Source of the DNA: Trachelipus rathkii
Lineage: Eukaryota; Arthropoda; Malacostraca; Isopoda; Trachelipodidae
DNA: 28,994 nt
Direction: 5' to 3'
Assembly: GCA_015478945.1 (NCBI GenBank)
Contig: JABUQX010061839.1
Coordinates: 20,001 to 48,994 of the forward strand
Shown here: positions 1-10,372 of the stretch, one piece after another
Layout of the letters: each line of letters opens with the position of its first letter
Numbering within the stretch: the stretch's first letter is position 1
Translations under genes and position numbers: made by a program
The notes under the pieces: generated by a model
What the model was told of the DNA's origin: nothing
Seen by the model: the letters and a program-made list of their open reading frames with translations, nothing else
Database searches by the model: none

Positions 1-745
1 TAAGATTATCTAAATGATAGAATAATATTATATATATATAAACTATTTATATATATACTATATTATTATTGTATCATATATGTATTAAGTACTATATATA
101 TACATTATGATACTATATATATAAATTATATATATATATACTATATATAATATTAATATATTATATATTTATAAGGTATACATATATATATGTTATTAAA
201 AAAAAAAATATATATTAGGAATATCCCTATACCTATATATATATATATATAATATTTATATATATATATATATATATAATATATAATATATTTTAATAAT
301 TATACTATATTAATAGTAATTAAATAATTATACACTACTATATATATATATATATACTATATTATATTATAAATATATATATTTATATTATATTTATATA
401 TAAGGCTTCTATCACTACTCAGATACATATATATATAATTATATACTATATATAATAGATATACTATAAAATAATTACTATGCTATATTATAACTATATA
501 CCTATATATATATTAGTAATATAATATATAATAGTACTTAGTATAAAGGAAAAATATTTGTATTATTATTAATGTATTATATTATAAGCTACTATATATA
601 TATATATCATTATATATTTATATTATATATAAAATATATTATATATAAATAATATATATATACGATAATATATTTTATATACTATTATATATATACCATA
701 TATATATATATACTAATATATTATATTACTGTATATATATATATA

Positions 746-779
<34 letters not shown>

Positions 780-1240
780 TATATTATATATATATATATA
801 TATATAGTATACTATATATATATATATTATTATATATAAATATAATATATATATATATATATATACTATATAATATATATCTATTATTATGTATAATTAT
901 TATAAATATATATTATATATTGTATATATATAATATATATTATTTAAAAAATTTTATATATTATATATATATATATATATTAAAACAATAATATTATATA
1001 TATTTATATATATTATATATATATATATTTATATATAATATATATATAATATATATACTTTATTAAATATATAATTATATATATAATATAGATATATATT
1101 TATATTTATATATATGATATTATATAAATATATTATATAAAAATATACTATATATATATGATATATTCATATATATATAATATAATATATATATAATAAT
1201 AACACTAAATAATTATAAATATATATATATTTACTGTATA
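1..1240. repeat. Imperfect (AT)n low-complexity tract
   Basis: About 1.2 kb made almost only of A and T in alternating TA runs, with short interruptions. The interrupting base on this strand is mostly C (as in TATACTATA). The open frame at 746-991 translates to Tyr/Ile alternation and is a translated microsatellite, not a gene. Nothing else is visible here. Confidence 0.95.
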
Positions 1241-1310
1241 TTTATCATATAAATTGAGCATGGTGTAAGTGGTTGTTTATTTTATTTTATTATTGAACTT
1301 TTCTTTTTCC

Positions 1311-1367
1311 CAACTCTCTCTCTCTTTCTCACTCTCTCTTCACTCTCTCTCTCTACTCTTCTCTCTT
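1311..1367. repeat. Imperfect (CT)n microsatellite
   Basis: Runs of CT broken by ACT and TTT interruptions, followed directly by a TA tract from 1368. This CT-then-AT order recurs at 13007-13154. Confidence 0.9.
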
Positions 1368-1519
1368 ATATATATATATAATAGTTAAAAGTATAATAAA
1401 TAAAAAATAATATATAATATAAATTTATTATTATATATATATTAATATATAATTAAATATATATATATATATATTAATATAATATTATATATTATAACTA
1501 TATATATATATATATATAA
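1368..1519. repeat. AT-rich low-complexity tract
   Basis: Short TA runs and A/T-only words, with no C and almost no G. Confidence 0.85.
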
Positions 1520-2152
1520 GATTTAGTTAAAAAATGGGCACTCTCCGTCATTTCTCCACTTGGAATTTAGCTTTCGATGGTTCGGCGTCCTTGAAAACCG
1601 AAATAATGGAGATTTAAATGGTCACGGTGGCACAATATTTAAGAAAAAAAAAGAAAAAAAAATATTTCCTAATTCGTATTAAAAAATTTAAGTAATAAAA
1701 TTTAGTTTATAATTTTGATATAATTTTATTTTTTCTATGCAAAAAGAGATTTTAATAAAAATCATTTTTTTGTTGATTTTTAATCTGAATTTTATTAGGA
1801 TTATTTTTTTTTTCATTTTTAATTCTTATTTTTATTATTATTATTAGTTTTTTTTTCGTTCGGCAAATAATAAATAAAATAACTAATAATGAATCGTACA
1901 TAAATGAGATTTTGTCTTAATATATTTATTCTCTTGGATGTAATAATTGATATAATAAATAATAATAATATAATGAATTAAATAATAATAATATCATAAT
2001 ATAATATATAATTAAATCATATAATTAATCATATATAATAATAATAAATTAATAATATAATAATAAGCAAATTGCGTTATAAGAGTTGCCAGTCAGTATA
2101 TTCGCATAATAAACCAATTCAGTCAATTAAAATCATTTCTGCCAATGTGAGT
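1520..2152. other. No gene seen; AT-rich with AAT runs
   Basis: A more complex patch at about 1535-1640 (contains ACTCTCCGTCATTTCTCC) matches nothing I recognise. It is followed by A/T-rich DNA with poly-A and poly-T and, from about 1950, AAT/ATA trinucleotide runs. No frame long enough to consider is present. Confidence 0.6.
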
Positions 2153-2244
2153 ACTCTCTCTCTCTCTCTCCTCTCTCTCTCGTCTCGTCTCTTTCTCTCT
2201 GCGGTCCGGCGTCGTCTAGCGCCCGCGGGGCAGCGTCTTACTCT

Positions 2245-2280
<36 letters not shown>

Positions 2281-2315
2281 CTCTCTCTCTCTCACTCACA
2301 CACACACACACACAC
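2153..2315. repeat. Compound (CT)n / (CA)n microsatellite with GC-rich insert
   Basis: CT runs at 2153-2199 and 2240-2292, then CA/CACT at 2293-2315. A 40-bp GC-rich patch (2200-2239, containing GCGCCCGCGGGGCAGCG) separates the two CT arrays. The open frame 2072-2326 is Ser/Leu repeat from the CT array and is not credible coding sequence. Confidence 0.9.
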
Positions 2316-2770
2316 TCATAAGCTGAGTTAATTTAACTATATCTCATATGGTTATGATTTAAAAATATATTCCCGTAAAATAAATAATTATTCAAGTATT
2401 TACTTCAAAAATTCGAATTTTTATTTTAACAATCACATTTTCAAAATATCAGAACACAAACGTCATAGTTAGATTAACTATTTTTTTTATTTTTAGCAAG
2501 CAAACTCGGAAGAACAATTTTAATATGCTGTTTAAATAAACAATAAGATTCATTACACTTTAAACATACTATAATAGTTAAAAAAAAAAAAATAGGAAAT
2601 TTTATATGTTATTTTGGTAAACATTGTTCTTATTAAACAAACAATATTGTATATGCTTGAAAATTTTTAAATGTATTATCATGCTTAATTTAAATAAATA
2701 TTGTTATTGTTTTAAATATATTTATAGACATTTGCATATTTCAGTTTCTCACATTTATCATATTTACAAA
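2316..2770. other. No gene seen; AT-rich unique-looking DNA
   Basis: A/T-rich sequence with ordinary base mixing, a poly-A run near 2580 and no open frame of note. I see no repeat family, motif or RNA here. Confidence 0.55.
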
Positions 2771-3033
2771 TATAATATATATATAAGCTAAATACATATA
2801 TATATATATATAGTATAATGTATATATATTATATAATATATATATATAATTAAAATATATAATATATATATTATAATAATATATATATATATATAATATA
2901 TATATATATGATACTATATAATATTTATATATATATAAAGTTATCTCTTTTGCACGAGGAATATCATATTTTTCGCACTCATCCCAAGGAAATGAAAAGA
3001 TACCGGGAGACTTTCGTTATTTTCTCACACAAC

Positions 3034-3075
<42 letters not shown>
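2771..3075. repeat. TA tracts flanking a short non-repeat patch
   Basis: TA-rich sequence at 2771-2940, a non-repeat patch at about 2941-3033 (contains TTTGCACGAGGAATATC) and an uninterrupted TA run at 3034-3073. The small frame at 2908-3099 runs into the TA array and is rejected as a gene. Confidence 0.8.
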
Positions 3076-3077
<2 letters not shown>

Positions 3078-3455
3078 ACTATATACTATAATACTATAAT
3101 TTTATATTTAGATTATATATATATAGCGTATTAATATTATGATTATACAAGTATATATATAAGTAAAGAGATAATTATTATAAATAATAATAAATGAATG
3201 AGATAATACATAATAATAATACATATGAATAATAAAGTACCAATAATAATAATAATATACATATAATAACAATAAATAATAATAACTCAGAATAATAATA
3301 TGAGATCATATTATCATATTTCTAATATAGATCATATTAACTTAAAGGTCAACAAGCTATAAATTAATAATAATATAATAATATAATAAATAATAATAAT
3401 TAATAATATAATAATAATAATAGATAATATAATAATATATAATAATAATTTAGAA
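3076..3455. repeat. AAT/ATA trinucleotide-rich tract
   Basis: Many irregular AAT and ATA runs with occasional GAG or CAT interruptions. Typical decayed trinucleotide microsatellite. Confidence 0.75.
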
Positions 3456-3865
3456 ACATGGAAGCATATAAATGACACACGAACATTTGTCTACGGGGGG
3501 CTCCAGCTCTATTCCATTATAATCAGAAAGAGCAAGATAATAAGTAAAATCTCTATCGCCTACGAGAAATTAACCTTATGATGTGGTAATAAAAATTTTT
3601 TATGACTTCTCTATATAATTTTTTCATTTGTAATTTTAAATGACAAATTAGAGTCATCATGACTTAATGTTTCCATGTGTTATTCTCTTGAGTCTTTTAA
3701 ACGCTTTTTCCTTTCATTACTTGACAACAACGCTGTCTAATAGACATTTAAATATTACATTAAAGTTTCATTGTTACCACACGGGATTTCCCTCACGTTC
3801 ATGACGAAGTAAAGATTTATATAATTGTAAACACAAAATATACTAACAAACACTTAATCAATGTT
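3456..3865. other. Unassigned non-repeat patch
   Basis: Base composition is more mixed than in the flanks. A phrase CTCCAGCTCTATTCC (about 3491-3505) resembles CTCCAGCTCTATCCC near 8085 inside the first family B element, but the shared stretch is too short to call homology. No open frame or motif is recognised. Confidence 0.45.
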
Positions 3866-4089
3866 TCATTTATATATATGTATATATTCGCCTATATATA
3901 ATTATTTATATATACTATATATATATATATATAAAATGAATATATCACATAATAAAGGCTTATCTTATGAGGCTTGCGCCTATTTTTGACTACACACACT
4001 ATATATATATACTATATATATAATTCATATATATATATATATATAGTTATATATTATATATATTATATATATATATATAATATATATAT

Positions 4090-4127
<38 letters not shown>

Positions 4128-4308
4128 TTATATATATATATATATAATATTAATATATATATTAATATTATATTATTAATATTACTATATATATATTATA
4201 TCTATATATATATAGTAATAATATATATATATATACTATATTATATTTAATTTATATATATATAATATTTATATATATATATTATATATACTATATTATT
4301 ATATAGTA

Positions 4309-4343
<35 letters not shown>

Positions 4344-4365
4344 TATATTAATATATCATAGTTTC
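3866..4365. repeat. Imperfect (AT)n low-complexity tract
   Basis: TA runs with a short non-repeat island near 3955-4000. It ends a few bases before the retrotransposon fragment that starts at 4378. Confidence 0.9.
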
Positions 4366-4905
4366 AATTTTATAACTATGGATGGGGTTATGAACGATTA
4401 TAGGTGGGGGTGGCAGGAAAATGGTGGTTGAAATGATCGAGAATGAAAGCGATGGAGGGTAACCTACCTATTATATGCGGAATGATGCTTTGGTTCTTTG
4501 TGGCGAATCTGAAGAGAGTTCTGAGAAGATTGATAGAGAGATTTGGCAGGGTGTGTAAAAGGAGGGTTTGAAAGTAAACGTAGATAAGAGTATAAGGTTA
4601 TGGTTGTGAGTGAGGATAGGGCTCAGTGTGAAGTTCATGTTAGATGGTGCGGCACACTGCAACCCTTGTCTGAGTTTAAATATTTTTAGGTATGTGTTGG
4701 ATGAGAAGGGAACGGATGATGCAGAGTGTAGGTAGGGAAGATTTGTTAATGGCAAAGGAAGAGCGCTGGTGCCAACAACACTTAAACAATCATATGATTA
4801 TGGTGAATTGATAAATAGGATATAAGATAGGATGCTTAGGAGTGCGTCTAATAGTATATATATTAGGTCCTTGCATGAAGGGGTATGTTGTTTCCTATAT
4901 GTAGT

Positions 4906-5130
4906 TAATATTATTTTTATTTTTTTTATTTATTAGTTAGTTTTTTATATAAATTTTTAATAAAATAATAATCAAATAATATTATATATATATATATAAT
5001 AGTATATTAAGAGAGCTATAATAAATAACAGCCAATAAACCTTATTAATGTATTACCTGAGAATTATATATATAAGATAATCGATTATTAATATGATTAT
5101 AAATTCAACTGTTGTTTACAGTTAATATAA
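4906..5130. other. AT-rich segment splitting the retrotransposon
   Basis: Between the LHEG-like block near 4870 and the VCEKID block near 5168 the sequence drops to nearly pure A/T, with a TA run at about 4984-5000. Roughly 60 residues of the expected protein are unreadable here. It could be an insertion, replacement by microsatellite growth, or an assembly artefact. Confidence 0.55.
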
Positions 5131-5187
5131 TAGAGTAAATTATACATTGGGGAGGTAAATTTATAGGTTTGTGAGAAGATTGATAAA

Positions 5188-5322
5188 ATGAGGAGTGAAC
5201 GTATTAGAGAGTTTGAGTGGTGTGAAGAAAGGGTAAACGAGAGAATAAATGAAAGTATGTTGAGAAGGTTTGGTCATGTGGAAAAGATGAATGATTGTCG
5301 GTTGGTTAAGCGGGATGTATAG
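5188..5322 (+). pseudogene. Retrotransposon RT C-terminal fragment, longest intact stretch
   Basis: A 44-codon open stretch from ATG at 5188 to TAG at 5320-5322. It holds the IREF and RRFGHVEKMND blocks seen after the palm in many non-LTR reverse transcriptases. The TAG is reached only because of a frame slip: shifting frame near 5317 continues into YSGECVG. The minus-strand open frames at 4471-4755 and 5274-5489 are antisense shadows of this element. Confidence 0.75.
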
Positions 5323-5520
5323 TGGTGAGTGTGTGGGAACCGACCGGCTGGGGAGACGAATGAAAAGTGAATTTGAGTCAGTAAAGGAATGTTTGCAGGA
5401 GAGAAAAGTGTGAGTTTGGCAGAGGCGAGAAATAAAGGTGCTGAAGGAGGAATTGCAGGGTGTTGTAATGGGGCATGGTTGAGGCCCACTGGGCCAGGGG
5501 ATGAACCCTACATTTGACGA

Positions 5521-6317
5521 TTTACCATAGTGATAGTGAGGGTCCGTCCGTGAAGCTTTAGGGTGGATTTTCTGATTGCGAAGAGTTCTTCTAATTAATG
5601 GTACAGAGCGGGTGGTGGCTGGGCTTTCTTTTTTTCGACTTTTGTATTTTCCTCCCTCTCGATTTTCGTTTACCGATGCCTGGTAGCCACTTACTTCTCT
5701 TCCAATCTTGGGAAAAGGTAGTTGAGAGAAAGAAGGTTATATATATTATATATTATATATATACTATATATTATATATATATATATATATATTTATTTAA
5801 AGGTTTTTCTTTTAATAAATTTCATTTAAATTTTTTTCAGTTTAATATTAGTAAATATCAATGTTTCATTTGAATTTTATTTTAATAGCGTAATAATTTA
5901 GATAATACATTAAATGTCATTGAGATATTAAAATTATTATTTTTGTTATTAAATTATTATTATTATCATTATTATTTGCATTATTATTATAATTATTATC
6001 ATCATTATTCCCGTTTCATCCAGCTTATATGGAAAATACTTAGTGCTAGTCATTGGTTATAATAGAGTATTTAATAAATATTTATTGTAGCTGGTAATAT
6101 ATAGGTTGCTACCTTTTAGGGATATGTGAACGCAGATGTTATGCATATTAAGTGCATATTGCAAGGTTATTGCATAATTTTTTTTATGCAGTACTGTCTT
6201 TTATCATATTGATGTTATATAGGGATTATAATTTAAAACTAAATAAAATTTTGAAGTGAAACTATTGTGGAATAAAGTAAGAACAACATTATTTCTATAA
6301 CACCAAAACTATATAAG
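5521..6317. other. Retrotransposon 3' flank, then AT-rich DNA; no gene seen
   Basis: Sequence to about 5735 is GC-richer and may be the 3' untranslated part of the element, but no poly-A or terminal repeat proves this. A TA tract follows at about 5737-5795, then A/T-rich DNA with ATT runs near 5940-6010. The frame 5598-5873 crosses the TA tract and has no recognisable protein features. Confidence 0.5.
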
Positions 6318-6612
6318 AAGTTAGGGGTTCTCAAATTCTGGGGTGCCTTCAAAGCATTATTACGTCATATAGTTGCTCTATATAGAGATGGCTTTTCCTT
6401 ATGAATGAAGTACGCACCTTACATATTGGGTGGGTTCCGTCTTATAGCTTTTCATTTTCATAAAAGTTAAGGATTATCAAATTTTGGGTCTTCTTCAAAA
6501 CTTCTTTACGTCATCTACTTGTTTTATATAGAGATGGCTGTTGCTTATGAATGGAGTACGCACCTTACATATAGGGTGGGTTCAGTCCTATAGCTTTTTA
6601 TTTTACATGAAA
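6318..6612 (+). repeat. Tandem duplication, 2 copies of about 146 bp
   Basis: Unit 1 is about 6318-6463 and unit 2 about 6464-6612. Shared landmarks at a constant 144-147 bp spacing include TCAAATT(C/T)TGGG at 6331 and 6477, a TTTACGTCAT/ATTACGTCAT block, TATATAGAGATGGCT, and GTACGCACCTTACATAT followed by GGGTGGGTTC. Divergence between units looks like about 15% by eye. Neither unit codes for anything recognisable. Confidence 0.88.
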
Positions 6613-7287
6613 GGGTGTTGTCTAAAAGTCTTTTCGTTATCACCTCTCCCACGTTCACAGGTTCTCTCCTATCTCTTTCTTCTTATCAAATTGTTGCTTA
6701 TCATTTATTCATCGATTTATTTGTAACCTTTATACAGGTAGGAAAATTGCAATTAAATTATTTTAATAATTTAAGTTCTACATAATTTTCACATTACATA
6801 GTTCATTCAATATTTATAAATCTATATCAATAACTTATCATATGTTAATTTTCCTAAATATATGAAATTAGGTTACTAATTGCAACACTATGATGTGTTT
6901 TACGCGTCTGTGGATGAAATTATCATTTATAGCGCCATCAGATGCTTTTCACCGATTTTCATGAAACATTCATTAAATGTTTGCAATGATGAAGGAAACG
7001 TTAAGTTAAAAAATGAGCCTAAATTAAAAAAACATATTCACTGCCAGATACTTTTCATATTTTTTTTATAATTTATTGGCTTATATGAACTGTATTAGTG
7101 GTACTGAAGCTATATTTAATTAGTTTTCCAGCACTCACGGTGGGGGCCACGGAAGCTCGCCCCTGTAGACAATTCATTTCTCTAATCTCAATAGAGACTA
7201 TTTTATTCTAATTAATTGATAGAATGTTGATTACTGGAGATCTAGTAAAAAATATTTTTAAAATCCAAAATAACCCATTTTTAATTA
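6613..7287. other. No gene seen; unassigned DNA
   Basis: Mixed A/T-rich sequence. The open frame 6880-7071 (63 codons) has no motif I can name. A GC-richer phrase at 7130-7175 (contains GGTGGGGGCCACGGAAGC) does not fold into a tRNA by eye. No repeat partner for this stretch was found in the window. Confidence 0.45.
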
Positions 7288-7423
7288 TAAAATAGTTATA
7301 TATATATAATAATATATATATATATATATCTATATAGAAACAGTATGGGATAGATATTGTGGATTTTATATATATATATATATTATATATATATAATATA
7401 TACTAATATATATTAATATATAT
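7288..7423. repeat. TA-rich low-complexity tract
   Basis: Short TA runs with a 35-bp non-repeat interruption near 7335-7368. It abuts the left end of the first family B element. Confidence 0.8.
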
Positions 7424-8182
7424 GGTAAAGGTATGAATATGCTCATTCAGCATGTAACAAAAAACTATACAGCGAAATCAAAAATAAATAACAGTTTATT
7501 AACCACCACACCTTATTTTCGATCCTTTAAATGTTAAAAAAGAAAAAAAAAATAAAATTCTATTTTTATAAAATTAATCTAATAAGAATTGTTGAAGAAA
7601 CTTTTGTAATAACCCTTTTTCTGAGAATTCCAAGAAACTCGCTACTCGAGTGAGCAGCAGCAAAGTTGCCGAAAATGAAATTTATAAATTTTATCTTTAG
7701 TGTAAAGTCTATTTTATTCCGACGTGAAAAGTTAAACAAGAACGAAAGCAAGAGTCGGGGTTTCTCGTTCCTCTCCTACGGGAGACGTGACGGAGAATTA
7801 CGTTCTCCCTCCACGCAAAACAATGATGGAAAAAAAGATCTTTACAAAAGGTATATTAAAAAAAGACATATAATAATATTTTTCGCAGATTCGAGCTATT
7901 ATCTTTTGATTTATTACTATGTTTGGGCAAACTGTGATTCCCGGGAAGTAATTTATCGGAGTTCAAGGTCATTCACCCGAGAGCTTCCTCGATCTAAGAG
8001 AGATTATAATAGCTATATAGGTGGAGGGTATTATATATATTAGAATAAAAAATAATTTTTTTTTAAGTTTCAGTTCCGCTCCAACTCCAGCTCTATCCCC
8101 GTAGCCTGAATTATATATCCAGTGAATAGCTGTTACTATAATTTTTAGTTACATGCATATTGATGCTTTCGGTGGCTGCCTA
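7424..8182 (+). mobile_element. Family B short inverted-repeat element, copy B1
   Basis: The left end (about 7424-7490) contains CAGCATGTAACAAAAAACTA. The right end (about 8140-8182) contains TAGTTACATGCAT and then TGATGCTTTCGGTGGCTG, the inverted counterpart. The same pair of ends occurs in B2 (8656-9292). The interior holds AGTTGCCGAAAATG near 7664, a GC-rich core at about 7757-7813 (GGGGTTTCTCG, CCTACGGGAGACG, then GTTCTCCCTCC), and TGTTTGGGCAAACTG near 7920. The open frame 7666-8043 (125 codons) lies inside but has no protein-family signature and is not kept open in B2 or B3. No transposase is seen, so this is inferred to be a non-autonomous DNA element. The target duplication cannot be judged in TA-rich flanks. 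Confidence 0.7.
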
Positions 8183-8289
8183 AGTATACCAGTATATATG
8201 AAGGTATAAGTATATCATAAATATAGTATATTTCACTTGATGTAGTAATATAGGTATATATATATATTTATGTTGAAGTTTAATATATA

Positions 8290-8332
<43 letters not shown>

Positions 8333-8655
8333 TATATTTATATATATATATATAGTACGATATTGAGAGATCTTTTTATTAGTGAATATATATATAATAT
8401 TATACTAGTTATAATATAATAATTATATATATTATATATATAGATATTCTATATATATATATAATAAGATATATATATATATAATACTATATATACTTAT
8501 ATATATATATAACATATAAAATATATAATAATATATAATATATATATATATATATATATAATATATATATATTATATAAATATATATTATATATATTATA
8601 TATATATAATATATATATAATATACTATATATATATATAATATATATATATATAT
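8183..8655. repeat. Imperfect (AT)n tract between two family B elements
   Basis: TA runs with scattered interruptions, the longest uninterrupted run near 8298-8322. It separates B1 from B2. Confidence 0.9.
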
Positions 8656-9292
8656 GTCAGCCTCCCGAAGGCATCATGCATGTACAAGAAAAACTTATAA
8701 ACATCTACAGGAAAATAAAATAAAATTTTAATTCATCAAAGGGATAGAAGATAACATGGAGTTTAAAGATGAAATAAAATAACGCTTTTGAAAATTTAAA
8801 AGTGTTAAAAATGTTGCAAAAAATATTTATATAAGGATTTAATTTTTTATGGACCTTGTTGAGTGTGAACGTTAAGTTGGCCAAAATGTCGGATTTTTTA
8901 ACAAAAGATATCCCAAGGGTAAACGACAAAGATGGACAGTATCGGGTTTCTCGCCTACGGGACGACAGGACTTCGTCCCCCTCTCCTCATACCCCCAAAA
9001 AAAGTAAAATAAAAAAGAAATATATATATTTTCTCCAAGAGCATAATAATAAAAAACTATTGGCAACTATTTGCTCTCGTACTACTGGCCGAAATGGAAG
9101 GTTAATGAGAACGTACGCTGCCAGCCCTAAGATTATACTAATAGTTTAAGGTGTTATTAATAAATGTTATTGAATAAATAAATTTTTTTTAAGTTCATCG
9201 ATGAAATGTTTTCTGAAATTCAAAAATTTATTTATTTTCTGTAGTTCTGATAGTTTTTTAGTTACATGCATGATGCTTTCCGGAGGCTGACC
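8656..9292 (+). mobile_element. Family B short inverted-repeat element, copy B2 (cleanest)
   Basis: The left end reads GTCAGCCTCCCGAAGGCATC then ATGCATGTAC (8656-8685). The right end, read on the minus strand from about 9292, gives GGTCAGCCTCCGGAAAGCAT then CATGCATGTAAC. The arms stay similar for about 80 bp, including CTACAGGAAAATAAA against CTACAGAAAATAAATAAA. The interior carries GTTAAGTTGGCCAAAATG (about 8871), GATATCCCAAGGGTAAAC (about 8909), the GC-rich core GGGTTTCTCGCCTACGGGAC then TTCGTCCCCCTCTCC (8944-8985), and TTGGCAACTATTTGC (about 9060). Length is about 637 bp. The open frames 8856-9149 (+), 8872-9066 (-) and 8705-8929 (-) are unsupported. Inferred to be a MITE-like element, autonomous partner unknown. 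Confidence 0.78.
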
Positions 9293-9334
9293 TTATATAC
9301 TAATATATATATTATATATATATTATATATATAT

Positions 9335-9373
<39 letters not shown>

Positions 9374-9415
9374 TAATATATATATATATTATAACTATAT
9401 ATATATATATATTTA
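9293..9415. repeat. (AT)n tract
   Basis: TA runs bridging the right end of B2 and the 3' end of the minus-strand retrotransposon. Confidence 0.9.
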
Positions 9416-9455
9416 CAGTTGTCACACCACTCACGGGGCAGAGCCTATTCAAGGA

Positions 9456-9472
9456 AGGGGTGTTGCACCCCT
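9456..9472 (-). other. Hairpin at the stop codon / 3' UTR of the Jockey-like element
   Basis: Arms AGGGGTG (9456-9462) and CACCCCT (9466-9472) are perfect 7-bp complements around a 3-base loop. On the element's own strand the hairpin starts on the last base of the TGA stop. A 3'-end stem-loop can serve as an RT recognition site in some non-LTR families; that role here is only inference. Confidence 0.5.
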
Positions 9473-9741
9473 CAGAAGTCACCATCTAACGCAAATTTAC
9501 GCAGATGAGCACAGACGCAGGCTTTGAAGTAGGGGAGATTAAATTCTGCAGGAAAAACAGAAGATGGAAGAGAATCCACAAAAACAGATGTGCAGGAAAG
9601 AAGGAAAGCACGCAGCGAACTAGCCTGAGTACCTACACAACACCAAAAAACTCACTGTATATCTCTATCTATATACCTCTAGTGCTACGAGTGCACGTAA
9701 AGGTGGAGGTCCGCGAGTGATGAGATCTTCTCGAGCACCAG
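9472..9741 (-). pseudogene. Jockey-like polymerase, C-terminal tail
   Basis: Minus-strand reading from about 9560 to the stop TGA (complement of 9472-9474) gives SLPSSVFPAEFNLPYFK followed by VCAHLRKFALDGDF. The SLPSSVFP and YNL-FK pattern is the usual C-terminal tail of Jockey-type polymerases. Upstream (9720-9600) the reading is frameshifted, but a GPPPL-like stretch is visible. The plus-strand frame 9505-9720 is antisense to this. Confidence 0.8.
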
Positions 9742-10116
9742 CTATAAAGGTTTTGGTATCCTATATATATATATGAGATAAAGCAACCAACATCGCGCCG
9801 CAAAGATAAGGGTCAAGTGAACTGGGAAATACAGGAAGCAGTTTGTAAGCCTTTTGCCCATTGACTCGACCCTATCCAAAATCCAATAGAAGGGTGGATC
9901 CGGAGCCCTCCCCAGATATGAGAGCGATATAATCCATACAAAGGCGGATGAGCCCTTGTATAGCTGGAGCAACTGGGAAGAGGAAAAGAAAGTCTCGCAG
10001 TCTAAACAGAAACTCCAAGTTTCTTTAGGGGCCGCCCTATCAACCGTTGGGATGTGAGGTTTCCATGAGTACAGTTTTTTGTTTATGTAAGGCCAAGGAT
10101 GTTTAGTAGTCTTCAA
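9742..10116 (-). pseudogene. Jockey-like polymerase, thumb and post-RT region
   Basis: A 124-codon minus-strand frame. The block SWKPHIPTVDRAAPKETW followed by FSSSQLLQLYKGS and DRVESMGKRL matches the region after the catalytic palm of Jockey-type reverse transcriptases (W-PHI, LYKGLIRP, LDRVESKALRLI in intact relatives, from memory of the family). A TATATATATATAG run is read as YIYI near the C-terminal end and interrupts the alignment, after which the frame runs off the homologous path. Confidence 0.85.
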
Positions 10117-10372
10117 GCCAATGTGAAAACGAAAGCAAACCGTCTGAAAAGAATAATGACGGAAAGTAGAAGTGTCTTAGAGAGGGAGATTTGTAGAAGT
10201 TGAGTTTAAAGGATGAATTTCACAAGTTGAGACGGCCCCACCGGGAAATCTATCCAGATCAGCGAGGGTTTAATAGACATGTCAGGATAAGAAATTAAGA
10301 CGAGGATGGCCAGATATCTAGAAGTAAAAGGAAGGAACAGAATTGAAATGAGTTGAAGAATTGAAGGGTCGA

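Larger units (their letters stand above)
4378..5520 (+). mobile_element. Non-LTR retrotransposon 3' fragment (reverse transcriptase and C-terminal region), degenerate
   Basis: Conceptual reading on the plus strand in shifting frames gives a recognisable non-LTR retrotransposon reverse transcriptase tail. MDGVMNDY starts at 4378. A YADD catalytic box is spelled at 4474-4486 but carries one extra base. It is followed by DALVLCGESEE, then EGLKVNVDKS. A degraded LHEG block lies near 4870, and from 5188 a clean frame reads MRSERIREFEWCEERV and then MLRRFGHVEKM, as in the region after the catalytic domain of RTE-like endonuclease/RT proteins. A further shifted frame holds YSGECVGTDRLGRRMKSEF, and GMNP is visible near 5500. 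Everything upstream of the palm (endonuclease and RT fingers) is absent. Several frameshifts and stops and an AT-rich interruption make it non-functional. The exact clade is uncertain. Confidence 0.85.

Noticed and set aside
746..991. 81-codon open frame rich in Tyr and Ile
   Set aside because: Direct translation of a TA microsatellite; no complexity or motif.
2072..2326. 84-codon frame with Ser/Leu and Thr/His repeats
   Set aside because: Frame is open only because it crosses CT and CA microsatellites.
4471..4755. 94-codon minus-strand open frame
   Set aside because: Antisense of the plus-strand reverse transcriptase fragment.
5274..5489. 71-codon minus-strand open frame
   Set aside because: Antisense of the C-terminal part of the same retrotransposon fragment.
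7125..7180. GC-rich patch considered as a tRNA or SINE head
   Set aside because: No cloverleaf and no convincing A and B boxes by eye.
7666..8043. 125-codon plus-strand open frame inside family B copy B1
   Set aside because: No protein-family signature; the reading is not preserved in B2 or B3; composition is explained by element core plus A/T-rich flank.
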